Positions 9,559 through 19,604 of a DNA stretch of 64,000 bases are shown here, piece by piece (the first letter of the stretch is position 1; every line of letters begins with the position of its first letter). The stretch spans positions 10,213,994 to 10,277,993 of the forward strand of contig CM036755.1 in NCBI GenBank assembly GCA_020796225.1, read 5' to 3'. The DNA comes from Arion vulgaris. Its lineage: Eukaryota > Mollusca > Gastropoda > Stylommatophora > Arionidae. A model generated the notes under the pieces. The model saw nothing but the letters and a program-made list of their open reading frames with translations. It did no database searches and was not told the origin of the DNA. Made by a program: the position numbers and the translations under genes.

Positions 9559-9772
9559 TTTTCTTTCTTCTTTTTCGATCCAGAAGCACTTGAGCTTTTC
9601 AATTCTTCGGCTCGGTACCATAGACATCGTAACCCTTCGGCTCGGTGCCACGAACACAGTAAATCTGGAGAACATGTGACTTTTCTGCCAGCCCGAGAAA
9701 TTGAACCGCGCTCACAGGGGGCTTGTCCCCGTCATCCAAGCGCCTATGAACACGCTGGGCAGGTGTACGAAT
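9559..9772 (-). mobile_element. SINE-B inside LINE-D
   Basis: Minus-strand copy with the A-rich tail at the left (ttctttcttctttttcgatcc) and the tRNA-like head at the right (ctgggcaggtg). Flanking ggaggttt on both sides, which is single in the LINE-D frame (GGLE codons), looks like the target duplication. Confidence 0.8.
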
Positions 9773-9862
9773 GGAGGTTTAGAACAGATTGTAACAACTG
9801 GTAAAACCGAGGGAGACGAGACAGAGGAAGACACAGAGAGAACAATTTTGGATAGCCTGACG

Positions 9863-10111
9863 CCGTGTGGTATCGGGTCTACAAGGGAAGCAAAGAATAG
9901 TACCACTGCAACCTACAAGGCATGTCGTAAGAGACGAGTGGTGTAGGACCTAAGGAAGCTACACTAGTAAATAAAAGCATCGCAGAAATCGGATGTGCTG
10001 GCCTATTTGTAGGCGCATAACTGGCACAACGTACAATCGCGCTTAGGCTCAGATCATACAGAGTGGTTAACAAGCGATCGATATGAAGCGCTCCAAGAAA
10101 AAGACAACGAA
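9863..10111 (+). mobile_element. SINE-A1 with 13-bp TSD inside LINE-D
   Basis: A 249-bp copy from ccgtgtggtatcgggtc to an A-rich end (gaaaaagacaacgaa). The exact 13-bp duplication ggatagcctgacg flanks it (9850-9862 and 10112-10124). This is the cleanest evidence that SINE-A1 is a mobile unit whose 3' end is the (GAA)-rich side. Confidence 0.93.
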
Positions 10112-10153
10112 GGATAGCCTGACGTCATGGCACGGAAGAGCGTCAGCATCAGA

Positions 10154-10222
10154 AATGATAAATTAGTTGTATATCCTTTACAGAACTTGCGAATCAACCC
10201 CAGCTTTGTAACGCTGTTTGTG
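10154..10222 (-). repeat. SINE-C 3' fragment
   Basis: About 70 bp (gtatatcctttacag ... gtttgtgatttgtctag) matching the 3' end of SINE-C in antisense, and interrupting the LINE-D tail. Confidence 0.65.
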
Positions 10223-10299
10223 ATTTGTCTAGAGATTGAGATACATCATCGCATACGCCAGCCGGCACGGCACCTGATGATGAGGTTGTGGGAACAAGT

Positions 10300-10640
10300 T
10301 AAAAATAAAGACAAATATTAAAGCGATCTCACTGTATATATTACATATAACTATATTGATATATTCACATACCAGACGGTCGTTCAGTTCACTATACTTT
10401 ACGTGACCATTAAAGCGACATAATGTTTGAATCCATATTTGTCTGACATCAGCATATCAGGTCTATTTTAAACTATTCTTTACCTTTCTTACAATTCACC
10501 AGGTTGAAATAATTCAACAACTTTCTTAAGACGACTCTTGACCTCCTAACTTTTTTTTAAGCAATGAAGTGAAAACATTCTTTCCTTGTATGAGGGTGAA
10601 GTCTCGCTTTTATAGTAAGGGAAACAAGACTAGCTCATTC
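10300..10640. other. no gene seen
   Basis: AT-rich sequence with no ORF of note and no repeat I can match. Confidence 0.5.
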
Positions 10641-10905
10641 AGGGAATGAAAATCGTGGTATACCTTAAAGGACGTAGCCATCAACCACAGTAAACGATTC
10701 GTTGATTTTCTAGGCATCACTTATACGTTCAGTAGTTTGCCATTGCTTTCTGAACGGTGAGGTCTATTTTTACCTTTGTAAAAATCTCACGGAAACGAAT
10801 TTGCTTCCAAATTTTCCCGCCGTAGGGTTTGAACAAGGTACGCTTGGGTCTGTGATCGAGCTCACTACCGCTTGAGCTACAGATGCTCGCCTGGCGTCAG
10901 GATAT
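10640..10905 (-). mobile_element. SINE-C, near full-length
   Basis: Antisense copy. The left end carries gaaaatcgtggtatacc (3' end). The right end carries the complement of the B box (agggtttgaac) and of the A box (accgcttgagcta). The tRNA-like head therefore lies near 10900. Confidence 0.85.
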
Positions 10906-11045
10906 CCCGGTATTCAGGATATACAGCAAAAAATCAGCCTGTTGTCAAATAAATCTGAACTAGTCTTACAGTGGATACCAGCACACTGTTACATACCAGG
11001 AAATGAAAAGGCTAACAAACTCGCACAGGCTGGAGGTAACCTAAC
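10906..11045 (+). pseudogene. RNase H region of a LINE (partial)
   Basis: The plus strand reads SELVLQWIPAH, IPGNEKANKLAQAGG and LTQHHPTQ. WIPAH..IPGNE.A..LA is the C-terminal RNase H signature of RNase H-bearing LINEs. A paralogue at 29.65-30.25 kb (minus) continues normally after LTQHHPTQ, but here the sequence becomes a tandem array. Confidence 0.85.
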
Positions 11046-11386
11046 ACAACACCACCCAACACAACACCACCCAACACAACACCACCCAACACCCAACACC
11101 CAAACCCACCACCAACCACACACAACACCCAACACCACCCCACCACCAACACAACACAACAACACCCAACCACACCAACACCACCCAACCACCAACACCA
11201 ACACAACACACCCACCCACAACCCACAACACCACCCAACACAACACCACCCAACACAACACCCCCCAACACAACACCACCCAACTACAAACACAACAACC
11301 CACCAACACAACACCACAACACAACACCAAACCACCACACCCTAACACACCAACCACACACCAACACCACCTAACACAACAAAACT
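11040..11386 (+). repeat. ACACAACACCACCC minisatellite grown from the RNase H codons
   Basis: About 345 bp of variants of aacacaacaccaccc (about 15 bp), almost free of G. The array starts inside the codons for LTQHHPTQ of the adjoining RNase H relic. The plus-strand Q/H/P/T-rich frame and the C/V/G-rich antisense frames are not genes. Confidence 0.93.
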
Positions 11387-11387
11387 G

Positions 11388-11644
11388 ATCTTCTTCTTCG
11401 AACGCTCCACATTAATCATTTGTCAACCACTCTGTGTGACTTGTATCTGATCTGAGACTAAGAGCGATTGTACGTTGTGCCAGTTATGTGTCTACAATTA
11501 GGCCAACACTTCCGCGATGCTTTTTAATTCCCAGGGTAGCTTCTCTAGGTCCTACTTCAGTCGCCTCTTACGACATGCATTGTAGGTCGCAGTGGTATTA
11601 TTCTTTTCATACCTTGCAGGCCCCGACACCACACGAGCGAGGAC
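11388..11644 (-). mobile_element. SINE-A1, full-length
   Basis: Starts with the complement of the tail (tcttcttcttcgaacgctcc) and ends at the head complement (ccccgacaccacacgagcg), including the core gtcgcctcttacgacatgc. It abuts the end of the minisatellite. Confidence 0.88.
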
Positions 11645-11829
11645 TGATAAAATGGAAAGCATGTCTACACGCAAAAATTCATTCAGAAGTGTCATGCCAG
11701 GCGCCCTGACTACACATGAACTCATAGCGGGCGAACGCTCACTTATGTAAAACTATAAACATACGTGCCTTTGTACAAAACACCCATTAGCTTAGTATTA
11801 TTATAGCATCACCACGGCTGTCTCCGGTA

Positions 11830-12345
11830 CTCTCTCTCTCTCTTGCGGTCACCGCCCAGACCGATGTACCAGACAACCCCCCCTAGCCCCTTAATTCTAT
11901 TCATGTTGAAATATGATTCATGCAGTCATACATACGTGTCTTTTCCTAAAACGCAATTTATTCAGTACCACCGCAGGCTCCAGTCGGTTTTCTCCAGATC
12001 TGATCTCTCTCTCTCGCGATCACCGCCCTGACCGATGTACCAGACCTCCCCATAAATTCTATTCATGTGGGAATCTAATTCATGCAGCCTTAGCATTGGT
12101 GTGTTTTACATCACATCTTCAGCACCATTTGAAGCTCTGGTGCTTACCCTTCAGCGATGTGTCCAGTTTCAGCCAGCGTTTACTCGGTTCGCTCTCCGTT
12201 CTGTAGCCATCTAGTGTTTTTACGGTGTGGGGTAGCTAACTCCACGCCCAGCCTCCTTAATCGCCTCTTACGACATGCGTGCAGGTAACAGTGGTTCTAT
12301 TCTTTACACCCCAATTTGAGGGCCCCGGTAACCACTCGGGCGTTC
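11830..12345 (-). repeat. repeat N / SINE-A2 composite
   Basis: Two diverged copies of a gcaccgcc..accgatgtaccaga segment (from about 11835 and 11997), then repeat N (gctctggtgcttaccc, tcgctctccgtt), then the 5' part of SINE-A2 in antisense (12250-12343). Order and orientation mirror 3470-3845, so this is one composite family. Confidence 0.6.
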
Positions 12346-12450
12346 TCCAGATCTAAACTGATACGGTCTGACCACCTCAGATTTCTAGGTTCCCGTACAT
12401 CGCCGAAGAAGAGAATAAAGAATGACTATTTCTTAACAACATTACCTTGC

Positions 12451-12660
12451 CCGCCTGCCCAGCGTGTTCGTATTGCGTTGGACTACGGGTGACTAGTCCT
12501 CTGTAAGTGCGGGTTCAACTCCGCGGACTGGCAGAAAAGCTACAGGTTCCCCAGATTTACGGTGTTCGTGGCGCCGAGCCGAAGGGTTACGAAGTCCATG
12601 ACACCGAGCCGAAAAGCTTTCAGCTCAAGTGCTTCTAGATTGGAAAAAAAAGAAAAAAAA
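12451..12660 (+). mobile_element. SINE-B, full-length with TSD
   Basis: A 210-bp copy with a tRNA-like head (ctgcccagcgtgttcgta, B box gggttcaactccgc), body and A-rich tail. Flanking attaccttgc (12441-12450) and attaccttac (12661-12670) form a 10-bp duplication with one mismatch. Confidence 0.9.
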
Positions 12661-12689
12661 ATTACCTTACCTTTGATCAATAACAGCAG

Positions 12690-13445
12690 CTAATGAGAGG
12701 AAAGTGATCACTTCGGAGATGAGGTGATTTGAGGTGATTTGAGGTGATGAGGTGAGGAGAAGAGCTTCAAGGTGGACAATAAGAGACACAATTAGAAATT
12801 ACGAAATCAGAAGAAGATTGGATGTGAAACCAGTCATGCAATGCATAAAAAAATAACAAAATAACAGAGTAAATGGTTTGGACATCTGACAAGAAAGCCC
12901 TGATATTGTCTACCACAGAGAGACATAGAAAAAAAAGTATAACGAGCAAGAGGAAGAACACGCAAAAGATGAAGCGAAGGAATCAAGAACAGCCTATCTT
13001 CTTCTTTGAACGCTCCATATCGACGACTTGTTAACTTGTTAACCACTCTTTGTCATTTGCATGTGATCTGAGCCTAAAAGCGATTGCACGTTGTGTCAGC
13101 TATGCGCCTACAAGTAGTCCAGCACATCCGATTGCGACGTTTGTTTTAGGTACCGGCCTCCTCGCGTTTATGTTTGCCTGAACGCAGTGTTATATTTCTT
13201 GCTCCTGAGGCCCGGCAAGACTGAAAAGCGCCTACAAATAAGATAGTGCTTTAGGACAGCACAATCGATACATTCTTCCTCCCCTGGCAACAGACTGGCA
13301 AAGAGCAGCCTACAAAGCGAATAACAGCTTACAAAGTGCTTTAGGACAAGCACACACATACGATCACATTCCTTCCACACCCCCCTCCACCCCCCTCCCC
13401 GCCTCGCCAGCATCTCTAAGTTAATGGTGGAAGAGAAGAAAAAAG
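12690..13445 (+). pseudogene. LINE-V ORF2 C-terminal relic, interrupted
   Basis: The first part (12770-12995) carries the coding end of LINE-V (vkpv..., wfghl region, MKRRNQEQP). The rest (about 13300-13445) carries its 3' tail (gctttaggacaagcacacac ... aatggtggaagagaag). A SINE-A1 piece and a second tail piece lie between. Similar 12-nt flanks aagaacagccta / aagagcagccta mark the insertion point. Confidence 0.75.
12996..13150 (-). mobile_element. SINE-A1, 3' part, inside LINE-V
   Basis: Starts tcttcttctttgaacgctcc (tail complement) and runs through gcgcctacaagtag to gcgacg. The 5' half of the SINE is missing. Confidence 0.8.
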
Positions 13446-13734
13446 ACCTAACACATACAAAAATAGTTTATGTATTTATAAAACACGTACATGTGGGAAA
13501 CGTGACAGATCACTGGAGACCACTGGCAGACATTCTCACGTACTGTGCCCTATCCCGAGACTTTGTTCCAATAACACAGGCTAGATTATGTATGACTCAT
13601 GCGCCAAAGCTCTGTATTTCAAAATGAGCACCTCCTTATATTCTCAACAATAAAATAGTGACAGTATTCAATCTATCCTACCTCAGCTCAAGTATTCTTT
13701 TCTGATAAGTGTGAGATAGTCTTTATATGTATGT

Positions 13735-13900
13735 GTGCGAATATGTATTTATGAATGAGTTTTACTTTGCGTGTGTGTGTGCGTTTATATATGTATGAAT
13801 GTGTTGTACTTTCCGTGTGTGTTTGCGAGTGTGTGTGCGTTTATATATGTATGAATGTGTTGTACTTTGTGTGTGTGTTTACGTGTGCGTTGAGGGGTGA
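13735..13900. repeat. TG-rich tandem repeat, about 59-bp unit
   Basis: Two and a half copies of a unit containing gcgtttatatatgtatgaat and ttgtactttgcgtgtgtg. Confidence 0.8.
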
Positions 13901-14340
13901 ACAATCTACATTCAAATAAAATCCTTCACCTAACTAAAGCCCTGACCCACAATACCTTTCGGTTATTACCTTTTCTGAAGTATTCAACCGTGTCCAAACT
14001 ATTATTTTTTTTTAGTTTGTTAAAAGGCCCAGAGGGGAACATACGTGGCGGATCTAAGTATCAGTAACTCCCCTGTTCATGTGAGGTTTACCTGCAGGTT
14101 CATTGATACGGTTCATAACCTCGCAGTATAGTTTTGATCGTGACAATAAAATGAGATGTGACTCATGAGCTGGCAAGAGGTACCCCATAAAAAGCTTTCA
14201 TTTAATATAAAGTTTTAGCAACTTATAACTCTAGTTTGATAACTGTTCAGTGGTTGGATGTTGCGAGGTGATATCCCGTCTACAGCAAAGACAACAGTAA
14301 GTTGAATATGTATGTATTTTGTAACTATTTAATGTTCTGT
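13900..14340. other. no gene seen
   Basis: Unique-looking sequence. A 30-bp SINE-A1 tail fragment (ccatatcgaccacttg) sits at about 14345-14372. Confidence 0.45.
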
Positions 14341-14372
14341 GTCTTCCTCGAGCATTCCATATCGACCACTTG

Positions 14373-14622
14373 TTCTTCTTCTTTGCGTTCGTTCTTTACG
14401 ACCAATTTTAATCACTCTTTGTGATATGTTTGATCTTTGCCAAGAACGTGTATACGTTGCACATTGGTTTGTAGGCCCCTAAACGCATAGATTTCTACAC
14501 GTTTAGGACATGTCCATCCGATTTCAGCCAAACCTCCTCAGTCGTCTCTTACGACATGCATGGCAGGTAACAGTGGTTCTATTCTTTACACCCAAATTTG
14601 GGCCCCGGTAACCACTCTGGCG
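14373..14622 (-). mobile_element. SINE-A2, full-length
   Basis: Near-identical to the 9190-9441 copy, with the tail at the left (ttcttcttctttgcgttcg) and head complement at the right (ggtaaccactctggcg). It appears inserted next to a SINE-A1 remnant. Confidence 0.88.
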
Positions 14623-14627
14623 ATTTG

Positions 14628-14892
14628 TGATCTCGCCCGCGTGTGCCAGGACCCACAAGGGAAGAAAAGAATAGTACACCACTGCAACCTACAATGCATG
14701 TCGTAAGAGGCGACTGATGTAGGCCATAGGGATGCTACCCTAGTAAATAAAAAGCAGCGTCGAAATCGGATGTGCTGACCTACTTGTAGACGCATAACTG
14801 GTACAACCTACAATCGCTCTTAGGCTCAGATCACATACAAATCACACAGAGTGGTTAACAATGAGTTGATATGGAGCGCTGGAAGAAGAAGA
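14628..14892 (+). mobile_element. SINE-A1, full-length
   Basis: From cgcccgcgtgtgcc through catgtcgtaagaggcgactg and cgcataactggtacaacc to gcgctggaagaagaagaatg. A 60-75 bp antisense SINE-A1 piece follows at about 14895-14965, forming a small inverted pair. Confidence 0.88.
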
Positions 14893-15090
14893 ATGTAATT
14901 GAAGCATAAGAACGATTGTACGTTGTGCCAGTAATGCGTCTACAAGTAGGTCAGCACATTCGATCTGCATCAGTGGGATCAAAAAGTGATCGTTTTTAGA
15001 GCAACTTCTGCTCTAGAAAAGACGAAGCACTGCAGTGGTTACCAATAGACTCTACCACGGCCAACTCTAATATGAGTTTATAGTTGGCTG

Positions 15091-15252
15091 CGGTGGCGGC
15101 TCGTCATTAAGGCCAGAGGGTCGGGCCCCACCAAAAATGTGTAACGTGTATTTATTATTTAATAAATTGAAATATAACCTAACCCAAAGCCATGATTTTC
15201 CCGAAAATTTGTGTCTGGTCCCACCAATAAAAACGATCACGAGCCGCCACTG
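15091..15252 (+). mobile_element. MITE-H with 8-bp TSD, inside an element-G remnant
   Basis: A 162-bp copy (cggtggcggctcg ... gccgccactg) flanked by exact gttggctg (15083-15090 and 15253-15260). The duplicated site is itself the TIR of an element-G remnant (tatagttggctg), giving a nested transposon pair. Confidence 0.92.
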
Positions 15253-15483
15253 GTTGGCTGTGACTTACCTGTGTAGATGTTTCTGTAACACTAAGCATAG
15301 CACTACACGTCTAGAGTTGTTCGAGGTTTCTGGGTCTTCAAGAATGCCAGGTACTCTCCAACATTCAGTACAGGAAAAGTGGCGAAGTGATCCCTTAATT
15401 CCTGGGGATTAGAAAAGAAACATTTACAAGGGTAGCTTCCCTAGGCCCCTACATCAGTCCCCACTTACGACATGCTGTATAGT

Positions 15484-15646
15484 CAGGGGCGGCTCGTCAT
15501 TAAGGGCCAGTGGGGCCCGGCCCCACCAAAACCGAAAGTCGAAGAACTTCCCAGAATAGACAAATAATAGTAAATACTCAAACCATGATTTTTTCCGAAA
15601 ATGTGTGTCTGGCCCCACCAAGAAAAATGACCACGAGCCGCCACTG
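15484..15646 (+). mobile_element. MITE-H, second subtype
   Basis: A 163-bp copy with caggggcggctcg and gccgccactg ends. The middle differs from other copies (gaagaacttcccagaatag) and is shared with the copies at 42.8 kb and 44.3 kb. Flanks tgtatagt / cgtgtagt match at 6 of 8 positions. Confidence 0.85.
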
Positions 15647-15654
15647 CGTGTAGT

Positions 15655-15908
15655 ATTAACGCTTCATATCGAGCACTTGTTAACCACTCTTTGTGATTTG
15701 TATGCGATCGAACGACGAAAGGAAAGCGCGATTGTACGTTGGGCCAGTTATGCGCCTACAATTAGGCCAGCACATCCGATTTCTGCGATGCTTTTATTTA
15801 TTAGGGTAGCTTCCTTAGGCCCTACCTCGCTATTATTTTAGGATCTTGTAGGTCGCAGTGTTACTATTCCTTGCTTCCCTTGCTAGACCGACAACACACG
15901 GGCGCGTT
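15655..15908 (-). mobile_element. SINE-A1, full-length
   Basis: Antisense copy from cgcttcatatcgagcacttg to gacaacacacgggcg. A second antisense 5' piece lies at 15410-15475 left of the MITE-H. Confidence 0.8.
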
Positions 15909-15959
15909 CGCCCGCATTGAATTATGGCGTAGTCATGGCGTCTCTTATCGAGTTTTGAG

Positions 15960-16195
15960 AGAATAATTGTTTTCTTAACCACCAGTTTCTTTGACCATTC
16001 AGGCGAATCTTATTCCGACTTAGATGTACATGTAATTTAAATCACCAAGTAAAGGATCATAGTTTCTTGTAGTCCAACAGCGAACATTGTTTTGGCCCAA
16101 GCTGGTCTCGAATCACATAATTTTCTCTGCACGGGATCACTAGTCCAATATGTTATTTTTAATATTCACGACCCTAATGATGGTTTCATTCTTCT
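15960..16195 (-). repeat. repeat P, minus copy
   Basis: Contains the complement of the 4.44-4.6 kb repeat (ttggcccaagctggtctcg, gatgtacatgtaattt). Class unknown. Confidence 0.45.
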
Positions 16196-16200
16196 TCTTT

Positions 16201-16455
16201 GTCATCACACTGCTACCGGGTTGTTGCCCAGTGTCGTCACACTGCTACCGGGTTTTTGCCCAGTGTCGTCACACTGCTACCGGGTTGTTGCCCAGTGTCG
16301 TCACACTGCTACCGGGTTGTTGCCCTGTAGGTGCATCTCACACTGCTACCGGTTGTTGCCAGTGTCGTCACACTGCTAGTGTCGTCACACTGCTACCGGG
16401 TTGTTGCCCAGTGTTGTCAGTATGCTACCGGTTTGCTTGCCCAGTGTTCTGGTTC
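16201..16455 (-). repeat. 32-bp tandem array, second locus
   Basis: About eight units of the LINE-T32 32-bp repeat: four regular ones from 16201, 16233, 16265 and 16297, then variants with small insertions and a truncated unit. More degenerate than the 8.7-kb array. Confidence 0.93.
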
Positions 16456-16600
16456 GTTTGTCTGCTGTTCTGTAGCTTGGGGATTGTTATTTTGCTCCTT
16501 GACAAGATTCTGCTATGCCCATTTAATTATATTTTTCGTGGTCTTACTCTCGCCTTCTTTCCTAATGTTTTGTTGTAGAAGACTGGTGGTTTGAAAGTTT
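16456..16600 (-). pseudogene. LINE-T32 ORF2 end
   Basis: Antisense continuation of the array into the coding end of LINE-T32 (complement of ggaaagaaggcgagagtaag, the KKARGR region). Heavily decayed. Confidence 0.7.
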
Positions 16601-16639
16601 GAAATAGAGTTTCAGTTTTACTAGATGGGTTGCCGTATA

Positions 16640-16790
16640 AGACTAAATTCTTTACATTTCACCTCCCAACGGAGCACAGTTCTTCAAACTTCTTCCAGCT
16701 CTTCCTCTCTCCTGCCATCTTTTCCAATTCTTTCCATGTTTTACCTATCCTTTTAACTCCTTGTGAACCAAATACCACATTACGTGGATC
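16640..16790 (-). pseudogene. possible LINE protein tail
   Basis: A minus-strand frame reads KRIGKTWKELEKMAGERKSW, which resembles the last part of LINE reverse-transcriptase proteins (TW.E.E..A.DR..W). No neighbouring domain supports it. Confidence 0.4.
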
Positions 16791-16879
16791 TGAGTTAGGC
16801 ACCCTTTTTTATTAGAAGCCACATTAAAGGGCGTTTTTTTATTCTAAAAACAAATGGCTTGTAAAAACATGGCATTTGT

Positions 16880-17120
16880 CCTGGTCCACTAAGAGTTAAT
16901 ACCAGTCTCGAGCTCTCTTCTCCAGGTATGTCTTGGCCTTCCCTTACTCCTCTTTCCCCCCGGGTTCCAAAACAGTGCCTGTCTTGCTATGCTTCCAGTC
17001 GGTCTTCTCAATGTGTGTCCTATCCATCGCCAGCGTTTTTCCCGTATCTCTTTCTCGGCTGTGTATTTGCTAAGTTCTTTCTCTGAGTTCCTATATAAGA
17101 CTGTCGGATCACAATTATTA
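16880..17120 (-). pseudogene. LINE ORF2 C-terminal relic (WRWIGHTLR type)
   Basis: The minus strand reads KRWRWIGHTLRRPTGSIARQ, then ALFWNP and RSKGRPRHTWRRELETG. It resembles the C-terminal segment of the RTE-type element at 37.4 kb (RWRWIGHVMR, RGRPKTTWRR). 5'-truncated with frame changes. Confidence 0.75.
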
Positions 17121-17385
17121 TATTCATCTACCTGGGCTAATTATGCCCATATTCATAAAACTACTATGCCTGCTATGACTACTATTAAGCAATATAAATA
17201 TTATTTACATATATCTTCATAATTATATTTACATAACAACGGAAATGATCAGTTATTGTGTACACAGCTGTCGCCATTGGTAGTACGCTTAAAGTGATGA
17301 CGTCGGTGTGTGTAACTGAAATTCGACCTTCATTATAATATTACTCATTAAAACAACAGCACACGATACTTTTAATACACACAAA

Positions 17386-17705
17386 GCCCCCGTGTGTTGC
17401 CGGGCCTGCAAGTTGAGCAAAGAATAGTACCAATGCGACCTATAAGGCATGTCGTAAGAGGCGACCCGTTCGTGTGTTGGCGGGGCTCGCAAGGGAAGCA
17501 AAGAATTGATACCGTGCCACCTACAAGACATGTCGTAAGTGGCGACTGATGTAGGACGTAGGGAAGCTACCCTAGTCAATAAAAAGCATCGCAGATATCG
17601 GATGTGCTGGCCTACTTGTAGGTCCATAACTGGCATAACGTACAATCGCAATTAGTCTCAGACCACATACAGATCACAAAGAGAGGTTTAACAAGTGGTC
17701 GATAT
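17386..17705 (+). mobile_element. SINE-A1 with duplicated head
   Basis: Two heads in tandem (cccccgtgtgttgccgggcc at 17386; cccgttcgtgtgttggcgg at about 17465), each followed by the gaata..accu and catgtcgtaag core. The second continues to the gcgataatatgaagc-type tail near 17705. One SINE was probably inserted into, or duplicated next to, another. Confidence 0.75.
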
Positions 17706-18050
17706 GAAGCATCCGGGTGTTTACGGTAATAAGAGAGCGGACAGGCTTGCATCAACAGCATCGATTGTTGGGGAGTTGAAGATGGATAAGGGGGATATTC
17801 TTCGGTCTCTTCCCGATTCTCTGTTGGAGGAGGACACTAAAATCGATGCTAAATCGATCAAGCGATTTAAGCAGTTTGGAGTTACCCGTTGTTCAAGTCG
17901 AACTGGATGCCTGAGAGGCAGAGTGAGAGGTGTGTTTAATCAGCGAGCCACAAAAACCATCAGTATGCATACTCTTCGATATCTGTTGGGGAGACTGAGC
18001 ACCTATGGGTCTGCCCGGAGTGCAATGACGTCAGTTTAGTAACCAATAAC
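17706..18050 (+). pseudogene. RNase H-end fragment of a retroelement
   Basis: A plus-strand frame of 114 codons begins HPGVYGNKRADRLASTASI, matching the HAG..GNE.AD.LA signature of RNase H, and continues MDKGDILRSLPDSLLEED and TISMHTLRYLLGR. The fragment lacks its upstream domains. A piece of its end (agtgcaatga.gtcagttta) recurs inside the MITE-H at 42.8 kb. Confidence 0.75.
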
Positions 18051-18179
18051 CAATAACGATATGAAGCGCTACAAGAAGATATTCAAAACTACATGGCACA
18101 AGAAATGAGCTCCAGACAACAATCGACTTCATCACAAGAACGCGTCTAACGAGCGATCGCAAAGAAGAAGAAGGACTTC

Positions 18180-18612
18180 TCACTTATTGGAGAATACATC
18201 AATAATTCTGCAAAGCGCAGTCACAAAAATAACTACATGTGAAATGCGGTGCCTGCGAAAAGTTACCAACAACACAAGAAAGGACAGAATCACAAACATC
18301 AGCATAAGAAAGAAAGTTGGCACAAAACCGTGCTTGAATTACATAGATAAACAAAGAATGAAGTGGTTTGGCCACTTAATAAGAATGCATCCAAACTCCA
18401 CAGTATACAGAGTCTTCTACAACAGAACATCGGGAAAGAAGGCAAGAGGAAGACCACGGAAAAGATGGTTAGATGGTGTAGCAGAATCCTGTGAAAGAGC
18501 AAAGATAACAATCACACAAGCCACCAGAACAGCGCAAGACAAAAACAGAAAACCACGACACTGGGCAACAACCCGGTAGCAGTGTGACGACAAAAGAAAG
18601 AAGAAAGAAAGA
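18180..18612 (+). pseudogene. LINE-T32 ORF2 C-terminal relic with single-unit 3' end
   Basis: An open frame reads MRCLRKVTNNTRKDRI, MKWFGHLIRMHPN, SGKKARGRPRKRWLDGVAES and CERAKITITQATRTA. It ends over a single copy of the 32-bp unit (gggcaacaacccggtagcag) and an AAG-rich tail (aaaagaaagaagaaagaaag). This is the best-preserved unexpanded reference for the arrays at 8.7 kb and 16.2 kb. Confidence 0.88.
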
Positions 18613-18948
18613 CATCAATTCTATACATTTTCTTCTGGGTTCTCACTAAATTGCCTCAGATTGTCAACCACGCCATACTATTCTATACAATATAATTCAA
18701 TACAACAAGATCTTAACATATGAGAGTAAGAAATAAACATTATAGAACATACGATAAAATATCACTTCTTTCCCTGGGGAAGAGTTTTTGGTTGATACAT
18801 TGGTTTTATAGATTTTCTTACGTCACTGTCTCAATAAAGTTCCCTGTTATACGAATCTATTTCCATATTTATCTTGCAGAAGTGTATAGAAATTATTGTA
18901 ATGTAAACTTTGTCAGACTATCTACTATGTCTAGTACGAAACTATCTC
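18612..18948. other. no gene seen
   Basis: AT-rich. An 88-codon frame here has no recognisable domain and its end runs into the array that follows. Confidence 0.4.
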
Positions 18949-19110
18949 AGATTTATAGAATCAGATTTATAGAATCAGATTTATAGCATCAGATTTATAG
19001 AATCAGATTTATAGAATCAGATTTATAGAATCAGATTTATGAAATTAATATCTCAGATTTATAGAATCAGATTTATGAAATCTCAGGTTTATAGAATAAT
19101 ATTTATTAAT
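18949..19110. repeat. 14-bp tandem array
   Basis: Repeats of cagatttatagaat with occasional interruptions. Confidence 0.9.
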
Positions 19111-19289
19111 CAATATCTCTGTTTTTATAATCGAAATAACTGAATTGTTATCAATATCTCAATTTTTATCATAAATCTCTCTTTCTCTCTCTCTTTCTTT
19201 CTCTCTCTCTCTCTCTTGCGATCGTTTTTTTCGACCATTTTCTTCATTCTTACTGTGATATATAAATACCTTTTGCCAAGAACGTGTTT

Positions 19290-19390
19290 GTACGTCACAT
19301 CGTTCAGCGTCATTTGGAGCTCTAGTGCTTATCCTTCGGTGGCGTTTACTGGGTTCGCACTCCGTTAGCCTTTTACTGTCCCCAGCCGAC
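19290..19390 (-). repeat. repeat N fragment
   Basis: ggagctctagtgcttatcc and gggttcgcactccgttagcc match repeat N in antisense. A CT-rich tract lies just upstream (19180-19215). Confidence 0.5.
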
Positions 19391-19399
19391 CTGCAAGGC

Positions 19400-19590
19400 A
19401 GCAGGTTTCATCAATATCTCAATTTTGATCATCAATATTTCAATTTTTATCATTAATTTTTCAGTTTTTATCAATACTTCAATTTTTATCATCAATATCT
19501 CAGATGTTATCATCAATATCTCAAATAGTATCATCAATATCTCAAATGTTATCATCAATATCTCAAATGTTATCAATATCTCACAATTTA
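19400..19590. repeat. 21-bp tandem array
   Basis: Repeats of atcatcaatatctcaaatgtt with a diverged left half (caatttttatcat). The 21-bp period keeps frames open on both strands, giving false ORFs. Confidence 0.9.
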
Positions 19591-19604
19591 ATGTCATTTT
19601 ATGC

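Larger units (their letters stand above)
9454..10290 (+). pseudogene. LINE-D ORF2 C-terminal relic with nested SINEs
   Basis: After removing insertions the plus strand reads ITLIINIRQRQPSLF, GGLEQIVTTGKTEGDE, ILDSLT, then a SWHGRAS-like region, IRQPARH, and a short gatgatga end. This is the C-terminal end of a LINE reverse-transcriptase protein, related to the copy at 32.2 kb. SINE-B, SINE-A1 and part of SINE-C lie inside it. Confidence 0.75.

Noticed and set aside
10989..11388. Cysteine/valine/glycine-rich antisense ORFs and a Q/H/P/T-rich sense ORF
   Set aside because: Products of the 15-bp-type minisatellite; the only true coding ancestry is the short RNase H piece before it.
17706..18039. 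Stand-alone host RNase H-like gene
   Set aside because: Only the C-terminal part of the fold is present, it abuts a SINE tail, and its end recurs inside a MITE, so it is a retroelement fragment.
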